In this document: positions 8,463-19,832 of the stretch, piece by piece
How the letters are laid out: every line of letters begins with the position of its first letter
Numbering within the stretch: the stretch's first letter is position 1
Notes under the pieces: generated by a model
The model's database searches: none
What the model was told of the DNA's origin: nothing
The model's input: only the letters and a program-made list of their open reading frames with translations
From: Adiantum capillus-veneris
Lineage: Eukaryota; Streptophyta; Polypodiopsida; Polypodiales; Pteridaceae
Direction: 5' to 3'
DNA: 64,000 nt
NCBI GenBank assembly: GCA_014529385.2
Contig: CM043946.1
Span: forward strand, 18,232,077 to 18,296,076
Made by a program: the position numbers and the translations under genes

Positions 8463-10128
8463 TCATCCTGCTGAGTCTGGGGGTGTCACCGCAAACTTGG
8501 CCAGTGGCCACAAAGTCTGCAGCAAATCTGTAACTCCAAGTTCTCCCATGTGGTGAGAGAACTCGAGAACCTGTGTATGCAACCATCCCACCACTGAGTC
8601 GAGGGACCACTCTGTCTCGGTCCTACCACAGAGGGGGAAGGAGAAACCCACTGCTGAGTCCAAGGCCTCTGTCCCCCTAGCGGCGAGGAACAAAGCATGG
8701 ACCCTGAAGCAGGCTGCCTCGTGGTCTGCTGCGGAATCGCCGAGAAAGCGAGTGAACCCGTAGTCGAAGAAATCCCAGCAGCGTCGGAGGTCAATGCTCG
8801 TCAGACCATGAGGGATAGCTGCAAGGGAAGATGTCTGAATCTGCAGAGGGGGCCGCAAGAAGGGCTGACCCTCTCTCGCTAGGCGACTCGTGGAAAAGGT
8901 GCTGCCAAGAGATCTCCTAGCCGCCGGCGAGGGACCAGTCTCCTGAGTCGACTGTGGAACTGGAGCAAGAGGGGGGGAAGAAGGAGCTAGGGGGGGCGGG
9001 GCGGAGGAAAAGCGGGGTGGGGCGAAAGAGGTAGAGGGGCGAGGTGGGGAGTGGACGGGAGCAGAGGGTGGGGGGGAGGATGAGGAGGAGGAGGGGAGCT
9101 CTGAAGGGGGGGCGACTGGCGAGGGTGAAGTGGAGGTGGAGGCTGGTGTAGGGGGCTCCTCCTGCTCAAGAGGACCAAAGCGGTTCCCCGTGGGAACCCA
9201 CTGCTCCTGAGTAGGCACCTGAGGGCCACTTTGAGTGCCAGGCTGTCGCTGTGGCCCCTGGCGTCGACGGCCACGGGCCTGCTGCCACCCCTCCTCCGCT
9301 GGAGCCCCAGGCTCGGAGGGTGACTCTGAATCTGTGCGCTGTGCCGCTGGTTGTGGCTGCGGCCCGTGGCTGCGGCCCAGCCTTGGCAGGTGGGGCTGAG
9401 GCTGAGGTGCAGGTTGTGGCCTCCTTCGTGGACAGGCCTTCTCTAGGTGGCCCATCTGTCTGCAAATGAAGCACTGGTTCGGGAGACCCGAGTACTCCAC
9501 ACTCTGTCTAAACCAACCCCCACTCACCCGAGGCAGAAGGATGACCTTCGGGAGCGTGTGGGTATCTCTGACCAAAACTCGAACTGAGGGGATGCCAGCC
9601 GCCTTGGCAGCTACTGATGCTGCCGTACGAGGTGTCTCCAGGACAGTCCCGATGGCGGAGCCAATCCTGGAGAGAAGTGGTAGGTACTCCTTCCGTAAAC
9701 CCGGAAAGCAGACTGAGATGGGGATGTCTGCCTCCTCTACTAGCACATCCGAAGTCCGGTCAAAACCATGTCGCCACTGTCGAAAGTGGGCGCGTGATGC
9801 TCGGATGGCCAGTGGACTCATAGCTATGACCTTGGAAGCCATCTCGGAGGTCTCGAACTCGATTTGGTAGTACCCCCGTCTGAGAATCTGGACATCCAAG
9901 ATCTTGCCCACCTCAGCGAGAAGGCGGGCCTGGAGAAGGTCACGCAGCTCTCCTCTGCTGGGTCGGGTGCCGAGAATCTTGCAAATGACCGAGGTCGCCT
10001 GCAAACGCTCTACCTCTGCGGCTAGGCTCGCTTGCTGTGTCGGTGAAAGAGCAAGTCGAATGGTGGGCTCAGCGGAGTCGAGCGAGGGGGCTTCAGAGGA
10101 GTCCCTCTGGGGTGGAGCATGAGCCTCC
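8463..10128 (-). pseudogene. LINE1 ORF1, RNA-binding protein, 5'-truncated
   Basis: About 555 codons are open to a TGA at 8463. The N-terminal half resembles the DUF4283 region of plant LINE ORF1 proteins (YQIEFETSEMASKVIAMSPL). A CCHC knuckle, CFICRQMGHLEKAC, follows near 9450. The C-terminal part is a proline/serine/glutamine-rich low-complexity stretch (8930-9430) and a 150-residue tail. The frame runs without a stop across the 5' boundary into CV1 integrase, so about 40 upstream codons are not LINE. ORF1 proteins coat LINE RNA. Confidence 0.8.
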
Positions 10129-10145
10129 AATCCATTGCAACACTT

Positions 10146-10353
10146 CCCAGGGGCGGGTGGGTATGGGCAAAGGCTGTAACAATCTCTGTGCTTTATGCCT
10201 GTCAAACTTGACCTTCTGGCATACCAAGCACTTGTGCACAAACTCGTCCACATCCTTCTTGAGTCTAGGCCAAAAGAAATATCTCTCTACCCCTTTAAGA
10301 GTGGTAGCAATGCTGCGGTGACCCGTAAAAGGTGGACAGTGGCATTTAGTCAT
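10146..10353 (-). pseudogene. CV1 integrase zinc-binding domain
   Basis: The minus strand encodes GHRSIATTLKGVERYFFWP and FVHKCLVCQKVK, the H-H-C-C domain of gypsy integrases, ending PTRPWEVLQWI where LINE1 is inserted. The core continues at 4866 and below. Confidence 0.8.
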
Positions 10354-10431
10354 AACCTTTTTCCCTCAATGGCTGTGTAACGCACAACATGGTTTTTCTC
10401 ATTAAGTAGCCATCCCGAATGGAATATCGCG

Positions 10432-11272
10432 CTATTGTCTCCCCATCTCGTATCCGTGTGAAAACGTCTGCAAAATCTGTATCTGTGGCATATTGGTCAA
10501 CCATATCCTCGAAGCTCCTATGATGTATCGCGAAAATAGCCAGAACCAACGGCTTCTGAGACAAGCATCTGCCACCAAATTCTTCTGTCCCTGCACATGG
10601 ACAATCTGGAAGTGAAATTTTGACAAGATGTTCGCCCACCGCATCTGCTTTTCCGATAGCTGCTTCTGTGACAAGAAGTAGCGTAAACTCTGATGGTCTG
10701 TAAAGACAGTAAAATCCGCTCTGAGTAGGTAATACCGCCACTGAGTAAGAGCATGGATAACCGCCAAAAGCTCTTTCTCATAAATCTGTGCTGTCAATTC
10801 CGGCCTTGAGAACAATCGGCTCTCGTAAGCAATGACATGGCCTTCTTGCATTAAGACCGCACCCAGACTACGACCACAAGCATCACAATATACTTCAAAT
10901 GACTTTTGCAAGTCCGGCAAAGTCAAAACTGGTCCCTTAGTCAATTTCTCTTTCAAAGTCTGAAAGGCAGTCACCTCTGTGGGTCCCCACGAGAAAGGTA
11001 CTTCTTTCTGTGTCAAGATATGCAAAGGGGAAGCAACCTCTGCAAACTTTTGAATGAACCGCCTATAGTATGAACATAATCCCAAGAAGCTTCTAACTTC
11101 ATGGACATTCTTCAAATCGGGCCATTCACGGATAGTCTCTATCTGCACTCCTGCTGCTGCTGCTGAGACAATGTGTCCCAAAAGGTGTATCTTTGGTAGG
11201 AAAAATTCACTTTTCTTTGCATTAATCACTAACTTGTGATCTCGTAATGCCTGAAAGACTTGAAGCAGAGGA
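10432..11272 (-). pseudogene. CV1 RT C-terminus and RNase H
   Basis: The frame from 11272 carries the RT thumb (LLQVFQALRDHKL, LLGHIVS, FLGLCSYYRRFI), then RNase H with the first acid in YCDACGRSLGAVL, the E in YEKELLAVIHAL, and FTDHQSLRYFL. All are typical of Ty3/gypsy. It breaks off at 11272 where a K LTR begins, and the fingers and palm lie at 29321-29883. The end near 10432-10540 is frame-shifted. Confidence 0.85.
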
Positions 11273-11697
11273 TGTAAGGTGCAGCGGAATGAATGTTGTA
11301 TTTTCTCAAGATTAGTGATCTTTATTGCTCAAGGTTCCTTTTAGTTCTTAGGGAAAGAGAGAGCTTTCCGTCTTATGGAGAGTGCTATGATCACGAACAA
11401 AGTGAGTGGATTGTGCGTGCAAGTGAATGAGACCGAGAGAAGGAGAGAGAAGAGATACGACACCCGAGAGGTTGTAAAACCCTCCTCCGAAGGCCCCACT
11501 CTCGTCGGCAAGAGTGGTCTACTTTGATTGCACAAAGGTGTACAATGCGAATGCAATGGACTGACGCAATGGGACTATGCCGATGACGACGACGACTCGA
11601 TGGCTGAATCTGTGATCTTCTTTGGCTGAATTTGTGGACTGTTTTCGGTGGCTGAAAATGACTGTTTTGGCTGCGTTTTCTTGGGCTAAACTTGTTG
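11273..11697 (-). repeat. KX 3' LTR, distal piece
   Basis: The plus strand starts TGTAAGGTGCAGCGGAATG and runs to GGGCTAAACTTG, matching 28094-28515. The rest of this LTR is at 23944-24748. It cuts the CV1 RT coding sequence. Confidence 0.8.
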
Positions 11698-11702
11698 GAA
11701 GT

Positions 11703-12837
11703 AAGGTGCAGCGGAATGAATGTTGTGTTTTCTCAAGATTAGTGATCTTTATTTGCTCAAGGTTCCTTTTAGTCCTTAGGGAAAGAGAGAGCTTTCCGTC
11801 TTATGGAGAGTGCTATGATCACGAACAAAGTGAGTGGATATTGTGCGTGCAAGTGAATGAGACTGAGAGAAGGAGAGAAAAGAGATACGACACCAAGAGG
11901 TTGTAAAACCCTGCTGCGAAGGCCCCACTCTCGTCGGCGAGAGTGGTCTACTTTGATTGCACAAAGGTGTACAATGCGTATGCAATGGACTAATGCAATT
12001 TGGACTATGCCGATGACGACGACGGTGATGACGACTATGACTTGGTGGCTGAAACCTATGGTCTTCTAACTGCTGATTTTCGGGACTGTTTCGGTGGCTG
12101 AAAATGACTGTTTTGGCTGTGTTTTTATGGCTGAAAATGGGGGAACATCTGCAACCAATCTGGGGCTGATCTGCTACTGTGTCATAGGCTGAAAACACTG
12201 TGGTTATGATGTGGTAAGGGGCTGAAACTGAAAACGCTGATATGTCTTGCTGCTAGCCAAAAACGCTAGGCTGATCTGCATCTGCAATCCAAAAACGCTG
12301 AAATGGTAGCAGGTCTTAGCGTTAGTAACTTGTTGAGAAAAAGTTGGCTATGGTAGTTGGAAAACGCCAAGGATGGGAAGCTTTATAGCGATGCTACATG
12401 CTGTGGGAGGAAACGCCAGGGGTGGGAGATGCTGGAGATGGAAATCTGCTGGGAATGCCGCGAAGGTGGAAGTCCACAAACGCTGGTGGTGCTAAGGGGG
12501 GGGGGGGGTACTGCTGAGAAGTTGCCTGTTGAGCGGGAAGCTCCTACTGCCTCTTCTGCCAGAAAGTGCTAACTTGGGTTTGCTTATATATTAACTTAGC
12601 AAAATTGCCCTACCTACTTTTGTTGGAAAGTCACTTAAAAATAATAAGTGAAAAATACCAAAAATAGGAAAATAGGCTAAATGCACTGGAAAATTCCCCT
12701 AACTGATGCTAATGGATTCTGATGGGAATTCCGATGATCATGCTGTGTGCAACCGGAGGATATGCATGCACGGTCTACGAATAGACTCACAAAAGTGCCA
12801 GATCACTGCTAATCTAAACTAACTGGACTGACTGAGA
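11703..12837 (-). repeat. K LTR b, minus orientation, both ends trimmed
   Basis: This near-complete LTR begins AAGGTGCAGCGG without the initial TGT and loses its final 50-60 bp at about 12833. It contains AAAACGCT motifs and a run of 13 G at 12496-12508. It is joined tail-to-tail to LTR c, giving a long inverted repeat centred near 12863. Confidence 0.8.
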
Positions 12838-13565
12838 ACGTGACACATCCCAACCCTATGTGTCCGTGGACAAGCTATACCACGGCAGGGTTCAATCAGT
12901 CCAGTCACTTTAGATTAGCAGTGATCTGACACTTTTGTGAGTCTATTCGTAGACCGTGCATGGCCAGTCACTTAGCATAGATGCATATCCTCCGGTTTCA
13001 CACAGCATGATCATCGGAATTCCCATCAGAATCCATTAGCATCAGTTAGGGGAATTTTCCAGTGCATTTAGCCTATTTTCCTATTTTTGGTTATTTTCAC
13101 TTATTATTTTTAAGTGACTTTCCAACAAAAGTAGGTAGGGCAATTTTGCTAAGTTAATATATAAGCAAACCCAAGTTAGCACTTTCTGGCAGAAGACGCA
13201 GCAGGAGCTTCCCGCTCAATAGGAAACTTCTCAGCAGTACCCCCCAGCGTTTTGGATCCCATCCTCGCCGGGCAAGTTCCCACCCCTAGCGTTTTCTCAG
13301 CATGAGGGCGCCATCCAGTTTCCCCCTTCTCGCGCTTGGTTCCCTGCAGATCAGCCTTAGCCCTTAGGGTTTTTGACCTGCAGCAGCAGCTCCAAAGGAC
13401 TAGCGTTTTTGGGATTGCAGACCAGCAGCCCAATCAGCGTTTTTGCTTTGAAGATGCAGATCAGCCTAGCGTTTTTGGCAAGGTACAGTTTCAGCCAGCG
13501 TTTTGGTTTTCAGCCCTAAACCACATCAGATCCACAGCGATTTCAGCCTTAGATACGGTAGCAGA
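12838..13565 (+). repeat. K LTR c, plus orientation, first part
   Basis: It starts ACGTGACACATCCC, four bases short of the canonical TGTCACGTGACAC, and runs to the COP1 insertion site. It is the reverse complement of LTR b over its length and continues at 19120-19588. It serves as the 5' LTR of the plus-strand unit KZ. Confidence 0.8.
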
Positions 13566-13757
13566 TGAAGGAGTACGAGCGGAAGTGCGACGCGAGAGAG
13601 AGTGCGAGAAGAAGAGCACGACGATATGGTGAACTCGCTCTACTGTAATGTGTAGAGCATAGTGAGTTCTTATTAGGTTTTTACAAAAGAATATGTGTAC
13701 ATACCTGGCAGCCCGCCCACTTACCTGGGCGACCACATTGGGCTTTATACCCCAACA
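13566..13757 (-). repeat. COP1 3' LTR (192 bp)
   Basis: Begins TGAAGGAGTACGAG and ends TACCCCAACA on the plus strand. It equals 18923-19114 except for C/T, G/A and A/G differences near positions 23, 80 and 146 of the repeat. Confidence 0.95.
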
Positions 13758-13772
13758 ACCTCCCACTTAAAG
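13758..13772 (-). promoter_or_regulatory. COP1 polypurine tract
   Basis: The minus strand reads AAGTGGGAGGT directly before the 3' LTR (TGTTGGGG), the expected plus-strand priming site. Confidence 0.8.
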
Positions 13773-13846
13773 TCCAATGTGGTACTTTAAGTGTGAGAGA
13801 AGCTACTATACAAGCTAATATACAAGAGATGTAGAGAAGTGATGTA

Positions 13847-14791
13847 CTACCCTACACCTAACTGCTTGCGAAAATGCGCAAAGCTCTCTGAGGGAAGTCC
13901 TTTTGTAAGTAGATCAGCAGGATTTTCTATGGTGTGAACTTTGACAAGCTGAAGTTGCTTATCCTCGAGCATTTCCCTGATGAAATGATACTTCACATCC
14001 ACATGCTTTGTCTTTGAGTGATAAACTGGATTGCGAGCCAATTGTATAGCACTTTGACTATCACAATATAACACATGCATCTCTTCTTTGATTCCCAAAT
14101 CTGTTACTAGTCGATTAAGCCAAATTGATTCTTTGCATGCCTCTGATGCTGCAACATATTCAGCCTCTGTAGTAGACTGAGTAACACAATCTTGTAATCT
14201 AGAACGCCATGATACTGCTCCACCAGCCAATGTAAAGACATACCCTGACGTAGACCTTCGGTTGTCTAAGTCACCTGCATAATCTGAGCCTGTAAAACCC
14301 TTTACACTTAGCTCCTGACTCCCATAGCATATACGCATACTCTTTGTAGCTTTCAGGTATCTCAATATTCCTTTCACTGCCTCCCAATGTTTCTTGCCTG
14401 GGTTTGACATGTATCGACTTACTACTCCCACTGCAAATGCAATGTCTGGGCGAGTAGCAATCATTGCATACATCAAACTACCCACTGCAGACGCATATGG
14501 AATCTTATCCATTTCAGCCTTTTCTTCCTCAGACACAGGACAATCTTGTTTGCTAAGTTTCACATATGGTGGCAATGGAACACTCAGTGCCTTTCCCTTC
14601 TCCATATTGAAACGTTGCAAAACCTTGTCAATATACTCTGTTTGAGATAACCAAATCAACTTCTTTGATCTATCTCTCTCAATGCGCATACCAAGTATAT
14701 GACTTGCCTCACCCATGTCTTTCATGTCAAACGATTTTGCCATCTTTGACTTCAAAGCTGAAATTTCTTCCAAGTGCTTGCCAGCAATCAC
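13847..14791 (-). pseudogene. COP1 polyprotein part 3: RT end and RNase H
   Basis: The 314-codon frame begins just after the YVDDM box, where a one-base deletion shifts the frame, and holds the RT end (SYASAVGSLMYAM-like YASAVGSLMY) and RNase H motifs: GSDYAGDLDNRRSTSG, STTEAEYVAASEA and LYCDSQSAIQLARNP. It ends 89 bp before the 3' LTR, as usual in copia. All recognisable motifs are intact, so only the frame is broken. Confidence 0.9.
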
Positions 14792-16359
14792 ATGTCATCC
14801 ACATACAAAATAAGGATCAACCAACTACCATCCTTAGCCTTCTTTGTATATAGACAGTGATCGAACTCACTACGTTTGTAGCCTTGAGAAAGCATAAACT
14901 TGTGGAATTTATGGTACCATGCCCTCGGTGATTGTTTTAAGCCATAAAGACTCTTTAACAACTGGAATACCCAATCTTCCTTGCCTTTCTCAACAAACCC
15001 TTCTGGCTGCTGCATGTAAATTTCCACATCTAAATCACCATGCAAGAACGCTGTCTTGACATCCATTTGGTGCAACACCAAATCTAATATGGCAACCAAT
15101 GCAAGAAAGCATCTCAATGTAGTCATCTTGACCACCGGAGAGAAGACTTCATCAAAGTCAATGCCTTGTTCTTGCTTAAAGCCCTTGGCAACAAGCCTTG
15201 CTTTGTACTTTGGCTGACTATCATGAGCGGTGATCTTATACCTGTAAACCCATTTACAAGGTAGAGCCTTTTTGCCCTGTGGTAATTTAACTAGCTTCCA
15301 TGTCTTGTTTTTATGCAGAGCTGTCATCTCTGAATGCATGGCCAATTGCCAATTCGCGGAGTCCTTCATTTGCACTGCTTCCTTGTAACATGAAGGCTCA
15401 TTGCAATCAGTCAACATGACATAGTTCATAGATGGAACAAACCTATCAGGCGGTCGCGTGACACGTCGAGATCTACGCACAATAGGTGGCTCAGGCTCAG
15501 CCACAATCTGTGGTTCCACTCTATCCTGTCCTTGCTCCTCTTGAGCCCTGACATTTTGTCTTGCACGTGCAGGTCCATCTTCTTGGAAGACAACTCTTCT
15601 AATCTCCTCAACCCTCTCTGGTTTAGAATGATATTTGGATTCATTAAAGTGAACATCATTGCTGCGGACAACTTTTCTGGAATCGGGATCCCAAAGTCTG
15701 TACCCCATCTCACCAGAATTACCATAGCCTAGAAAGATGCACTTTCTACTCTTTGGCTCAAGTTTGTTCCTAAATTCTTTTGGAACGTGAGTAAATGCCT
15801 CACAGCCAAAGACTCTGAGATGCTTGTATGAGGGCATTTTGCCTGACCATACCATCTCTGGCACTGAATCCTTCTGCAAAACCTTGCTAGGAGATCTATT
15901 TACAAGATGAACAGCTGTTGATACAGCTTCAGCCCAAAACCCATTTGGCAGCTGTGCATTAGACAACATACTTCTGACCTTCTCTTGTATGGTCCTATTC
16001 ATCCTCTCAGCAACACCATTTTGAGGAGGATTGTAAGGAGCAGTAAGTTCACGTTTTATACCTTTTGACTCACAAAAGTCCTGAAAGGCCTTTGAAACAT
16101 ACTCTCCACCATTGTCAGTGCGTAAGCATTTAAGCTTCTTGCCACTCTGATTCTCCACAAGTGTCACAAACGTTTTGAAAACACTAAACGCTTCATCCTT
16201 GTGCTTGAGAAAGTAAACCCATACTTTCCTCGAGTAATCATCTATAAATGTCATAAAGTAAGAAGCTCCCCCTAGAGATAGGTTAGGCATAGGTCCACAC
16301 AAATCACTATGAACAAGTGCCAACTGTGTATCTCTTCTACTGCTTCTATGCTTATGTGG
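14792..16359 (-). pseudogene. COP1 polyprotein part 2: integrase and RT
   Basis: After an in-frame TAG (16360-16362) the frame continues with the integrase core: HSDLCGP (D), RTDNGGEY (D) and PQNGVAERMNRT (E). RT follows with CKWVYRYK, VFSPVVKMTTLRC, QMDVKTAFLHG, YGLKQSPRAW and the catalytic LYVDDM at the end. Motif order (integrase before RT) defines Ty1/copia. A single missing base next to YVDDM ends the frame with TGA. Confidence 0.9.
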
Positions 16360-17826
16360 CTACTGTGTTTGCTTACCATACAGACAATGTTCACAGAATT
16401 CAAAATCATTAAATGAAAAGCCAGGCAAATAACCAGAACGAGACAAGATTTCCATTCCCTTCTTGGACATATGTCCTAATCGGCTATGCCACAAAGAAAC
16501 GTTCGGCTGCTCGGTTACATTGATTACATTTTTAGAGACATTCGATACATAAATCATGTAAAGTCCTCCAGACTTTACTCCATGTGCTACTGTCATAGAA
16601 CCCTTGGATATCTTCCACATGTTCTGTCCAAAAGTGGTGACGTAGCCAGCATCATCAAGTAAACCTGTGCTGATCAAGCTCTTTGTAATTGAGGGAACAT
16701 GTCTCACATTCTTCAGCGTGAAAGAAGAGCCATTCTGAAACTTCAATTGAACATCTCCAACACCTAAGATCTCACATGTCTGCCCATTGCCTAGCCGAAC
16801 ATGATCTTTAGTGGTCACATAAGAAGTAAACCACTCCTTGTTTGGAGACACATGAAGTGATGCCCCTGAGTCTATTATCCAGTCACTCAGTGCATTTCCA
16901 TCAGATGCTGTAAGAAGAGCTGAGTCCATTGTATTCTTCAAGAAGTAGATGTCTCCTGACACTAGACTGTCATCCTCTGCAACAGTGTTTGTCACATTTA
17001 TTTCTTGAATCTTTACTGAGGACTTGTTCTGCTCACCATGGTCTTCAGCTTTCTCTTTGCCTTTTTTTGCTTTCCATTCTCTGCAATCTCTTTTCATGTG
17101 ACCCTTCTTGCCACAATGGTAGCATTCTATGTCACTCTTGCCTTTAGCACTGCGGGACTTGCTACGAGACTGATTCCTCTTTCCACCTTTGTACTTTTCT
17201 TTGGTCCTTCCCCTGACAACTAAGGCTGTTCCTTTGCCTTTGTCCATTGTCTTGCTATTGGTTTCTTCAGTAAGCAAACTTCCTTCTACACCTGCTATGT
17301 TCAAACCATCTGGAGGTGCATAATTACTCAAAGCTGTGCGAAAAGTGTCCCAACTTTCCGGCAATGTGATCAACAGGAACATAGCTCTAACAGGTTCATC
17401 AAACTTGACACCTTGAGCTGACAACTGACTGTAGATTGTGTTGAATTCATTCAAATGATTGGACATAGGTGTCCCTTCTTTCATCGTCAAGTCAACAAGC
17501 TTCTTAAGCCAGTATACCTGTGAAGCTGCACTCTGCTTCTCATAAAGATCACTCAGCTTTAAACATGCTTGATAAGCCGACATCTCGTCTGCTACATTGA
17601 AGTAAACGCTTTCTGCCAAAGTCAGCATAATGGTAGAAAGTGCCAATTCATCCATTTCGCTCCATTCATCTTCGTCCATATCTTCTGGTTTTATCCACTT
17701 GAGCTTTATAGGTTTTATCTGCTTCTTTTGTACCAACACGTGCCAAATCTGCTTCTTCCACAATGGGAAATTGGTTCCATCCAGCTTCTTGATATTGTAA
17801 AGAGCAGTGTCGTGTGATCCAGCCAT
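16360..17826 (-). pseudogene. COP1 polyprotein part 1: gag, protease, pre-integrase
   Basis: The start codon has context GCTATGGC. The 488 codons contain a copia gag domain (residues about 10-190), a CCHC knuckle CYHCGKKGHMKRDC (about 233), the protease active site WIIDSGASLHV (about 318) and the H-H-C-C pre-integrase region from LWHSRLGHMSKKG to CEHCLYGK. The TAG after GKQTQ would stop translation before integrase. The product would still be a gag-protease protein. Confidence 0.9.
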
Positions 17827-18908
17827 AGCTACGCTTCACAGTAGTTTACTTTCCTGGGAAAAATTCGGTAGAGTTTTCCCTGTAAACTGACCTCTGAACC
17901 AATATCAACTTGTCAAATGAACCAAGAAAGCTTCAGATTCTGCAGAAATTTTGGCAGAGTCTCCTTTGTAAAATGGCTCTGGTGTACTAAAAACAGACCA
18001 AAAAACAGCTAAAAAACACTGTCTGTCTGACACTGTAAGCTGCGGGTAAACCTGTCCTGCACCTGTACTGTCTCTCACTGTCCTGTCACTGTCCTATAAG
18101 CATAGACTGCGACAATGCCTCAACGGCAGTAAAGCAAAGATGCAATCCCAACTGTCTAACTCACAGTGAATACATCCTAGCTGCCTATCTAAGGGTGCTC
18201 GAGGGATCGCTCCAAGACCTGTATCACCGAAAGGATCTCAACATTCGAGAATCCCCCAGCTCAATAAAACCTCACTCGACCCTCAACAAAGGCTGCAGTA
18301 AATCTGATAGTACATACACTTCCCACAAAGTCATACATCCACAAATTTCCCACTGTCTGCTGTAACCGCTGCGGCGGTTGTTTGCTGCGTGACTCACAGC
18401 CAGCAAACCCTCAACAGACATACATCATCTCTGACAATACATCCCATGTGGAAGTACCTGCAATGTCAGGATGAAATCTGGAATATCAAGCAGCAAACAC
18501 AAGCTACCTGATGAACTAGTGGATGTCGCCTACAGTCTGTGTGTAGATGCGCCCGTGTCGTATGTGACACGCCTCCAAGGACTGTGAGCCGTCCTTCGAT
18601 GTGTAGACAGCCACAAATCAACACTCTGGGAGTGTCGATATCCTCAGCACCTGCAGTCGTAGGCCAAAAACCCCAAATTTGCCGAGTCGGATCTGCACCC
18701 GCTGAGACCACGTAGTTGAAAATGGCCTGCGCAGACCTTTGTCGAAGCCGAACGGTGGCCGAGATGACCTCAGAATGAATTTCTAACAACACCAAGCCCT
18801 TCGGGCTATCCCACGAGATTTGGGGCCGTGTCTTTGCCTGTCGAATTTCACTCCAATATGAGCTGGTGACTCTAGCCTCCTGCAGTGCTGCCCCGAGCCT
18901 CGATCTGA
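17827..18908 (-). other. COP1 5' leader
   Basis: About 1.08 kb between the primer-binding site and the gag start. It has no long frame and no domain. A short open stretch at 18466-18795 shows no recognisable similarity. It probably holds packaging and dimerisation signals, which cannot be located by eye. Confidence 0.6.
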
Positions 18909-18920
18909 GCTCTGATACCA
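18909..18920 (-). other. COP1 primer-binding site
   Basis: The minus strand reads TGGTATCAGAGC two bases from the 5' LTR end, complementary to plant initiator tRNA-Met. Confidence 0.9.
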
Positions 18921-18922
18921 GT

Positions 18923-19114
18923 TGAAGGAGTACGAGCGGAAGTGTGACGCGAGAGAGAGTGCGAGAAGAAGAGCACGACGATATGGTGAACTCGCTCTAC
19001 TATAATGTGTAGAGCATAGTGAGTTCTTATTAGGTTTTTACAAAAGAATATGTGTACATACCTGGCGGCCCGCCCACTTACCTGGGCGACCACATTGGGC
19101 TTTATACCCCAACA
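18923..19114 (-). repeat. COP1 5' LTR (192 bp)
   Basis: Same length and ends as the 3' LTR. It carries the promoter. The CTCTCTCGCG-like and TTAGG segments show no clear TATA box. Confidence 0.95.
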
Positions 19115-19588
19115 GCAGATCAACCCCCAAGATGGTTGCAGATGTTTCCCCATTTTTAGCCATAAAAACGCAGCCAAAACAGTCATTTTTAGCCTCCAAA
19201 ACAGTCCCGAAATTCAGCGATTAGAAGATCTCAGATTTCAGCCATCAAGTCGTCATCATCACCGTCGTTGTCATCGGCATAGTCCAAGTTGCATCAGTCC
19301 ATTGCATTCGCATTGTACACCTTTGTGCAATCAAAGTTAGACCACTCTCGCCGACGAGAGTGGGGCCTTCGGAGGAGGGTTTTACAACCTCTCGGGTGTC
19401 GTATCTCTTCTCTCTCCTTCTCTCAGTCTCATTCACTTGCATGCACAATATCCACTCACTTTGCTCGTGATCATAGCACTCTCCATAAGACGGAAAGCTC
19501 TCTCTTTCCCTAAGAACTAAAAGGAACCTTGAGCAATAAAGATCACTAATCTTGAGAAAAAACAACATTCATTCCACTGCACCTTACA
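19115..19588 (+). repeat. K LTR c, second part
   Basis: The sequence after the COP1 TSD continues the plus-oriented K LTR and ends GCACCTTACA at 19588, followed by the primer-binding site. Adding 12838-13565 gives about 1.2 kb, the family length. Confidence 0.85.
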
Positions 19589-19589
19589 T

Positions 19590-19601
19590 TGGTATCAGAG
19601 C
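19590..19601 (+). other. Primer-binding site of KZ
   Basis: TGGTATCAGAGC on the plus strand one base after LTR c. It shows that this K unit is read rightwards, opposite to KX and KY. Confidence 0.85.
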
Positions 19602-19832
19602 TTTGGAAGTGTTCTACATTACTCAAGGAAAGAACCACAAGAACCACAAGATTTTTTTTGCTTGTTGCGATCGCACGAACCCAAGTTTACTTGGGCATGT
19701 CGATTCCTAATCGTGTTTTGTTGAAGAGTGACAGGAATCCGAAGAAAGAAGGGCTTGTCCAGCCTCTCCTTGTGTCTCTTTTCACTCATTGAGAGCGGAC
19801 CGTGCACTTAGCGGCCGGCCAATCGACGTGAG

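Larger units (their letters stand above)
4884..10128 (-). mobile_element. LINE1: L1-type non-LTR retrotransposon inserted in CV1 integrase
   Basis: The minus strand carries ORF1 (DUF4283-like region and CCHC knuckle), an ORF2 endonuclease, RT fragments and the C-terminal zf-RVT domain, ending in a poly(A) seen as T at 4882-4892. The TSD AATCCATTGCAACACTT is perfect at 4867-4883 and 10129-10145, and integrase sequence continues on both sides. The 5' end lies within ORF1 without an ATG, so the copy is probably 5'-truncated. The central RT is deleted, and a 425-bp insertion splits the endonuclease. It cannot be autonomous. Confidence 0.9.
13566..19114 (-). mobile_element. COP1: young Ty1/copia element in K LTR c
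   Basis: The element is 5549 bp, with two 192-bp LTRs (13566-13757 and 18923-19114) that differ at three positions by eye, and a perfect TSD GCAGA (13561-13565 and 19115-19119). It has a primer-binding site at 18909-18920 and a polypurine tract at 13758-13772. One polyprotein frame (gag, protease, integrase, RT, RNase H in copia order) is broken by one in-frame TAG and one single-base deletion. It is the youngest insertion in the K block. Confidence 0.95.

Noticed and set aside
9000-9470. Proline/serine-rich frames opposite or beside LINE ORF1 (8987-9274, 9166-9474, 9251-9469)
   Set aside because: They are shadow frames of GC-rich low-complexity ORF1 sequence.
10129-10253. First 41 codons of the long frame 8463-10253 as LINE ORF1 start
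   Set aside because: They lie outside the TSD and belong to CV1 integrase DNA.
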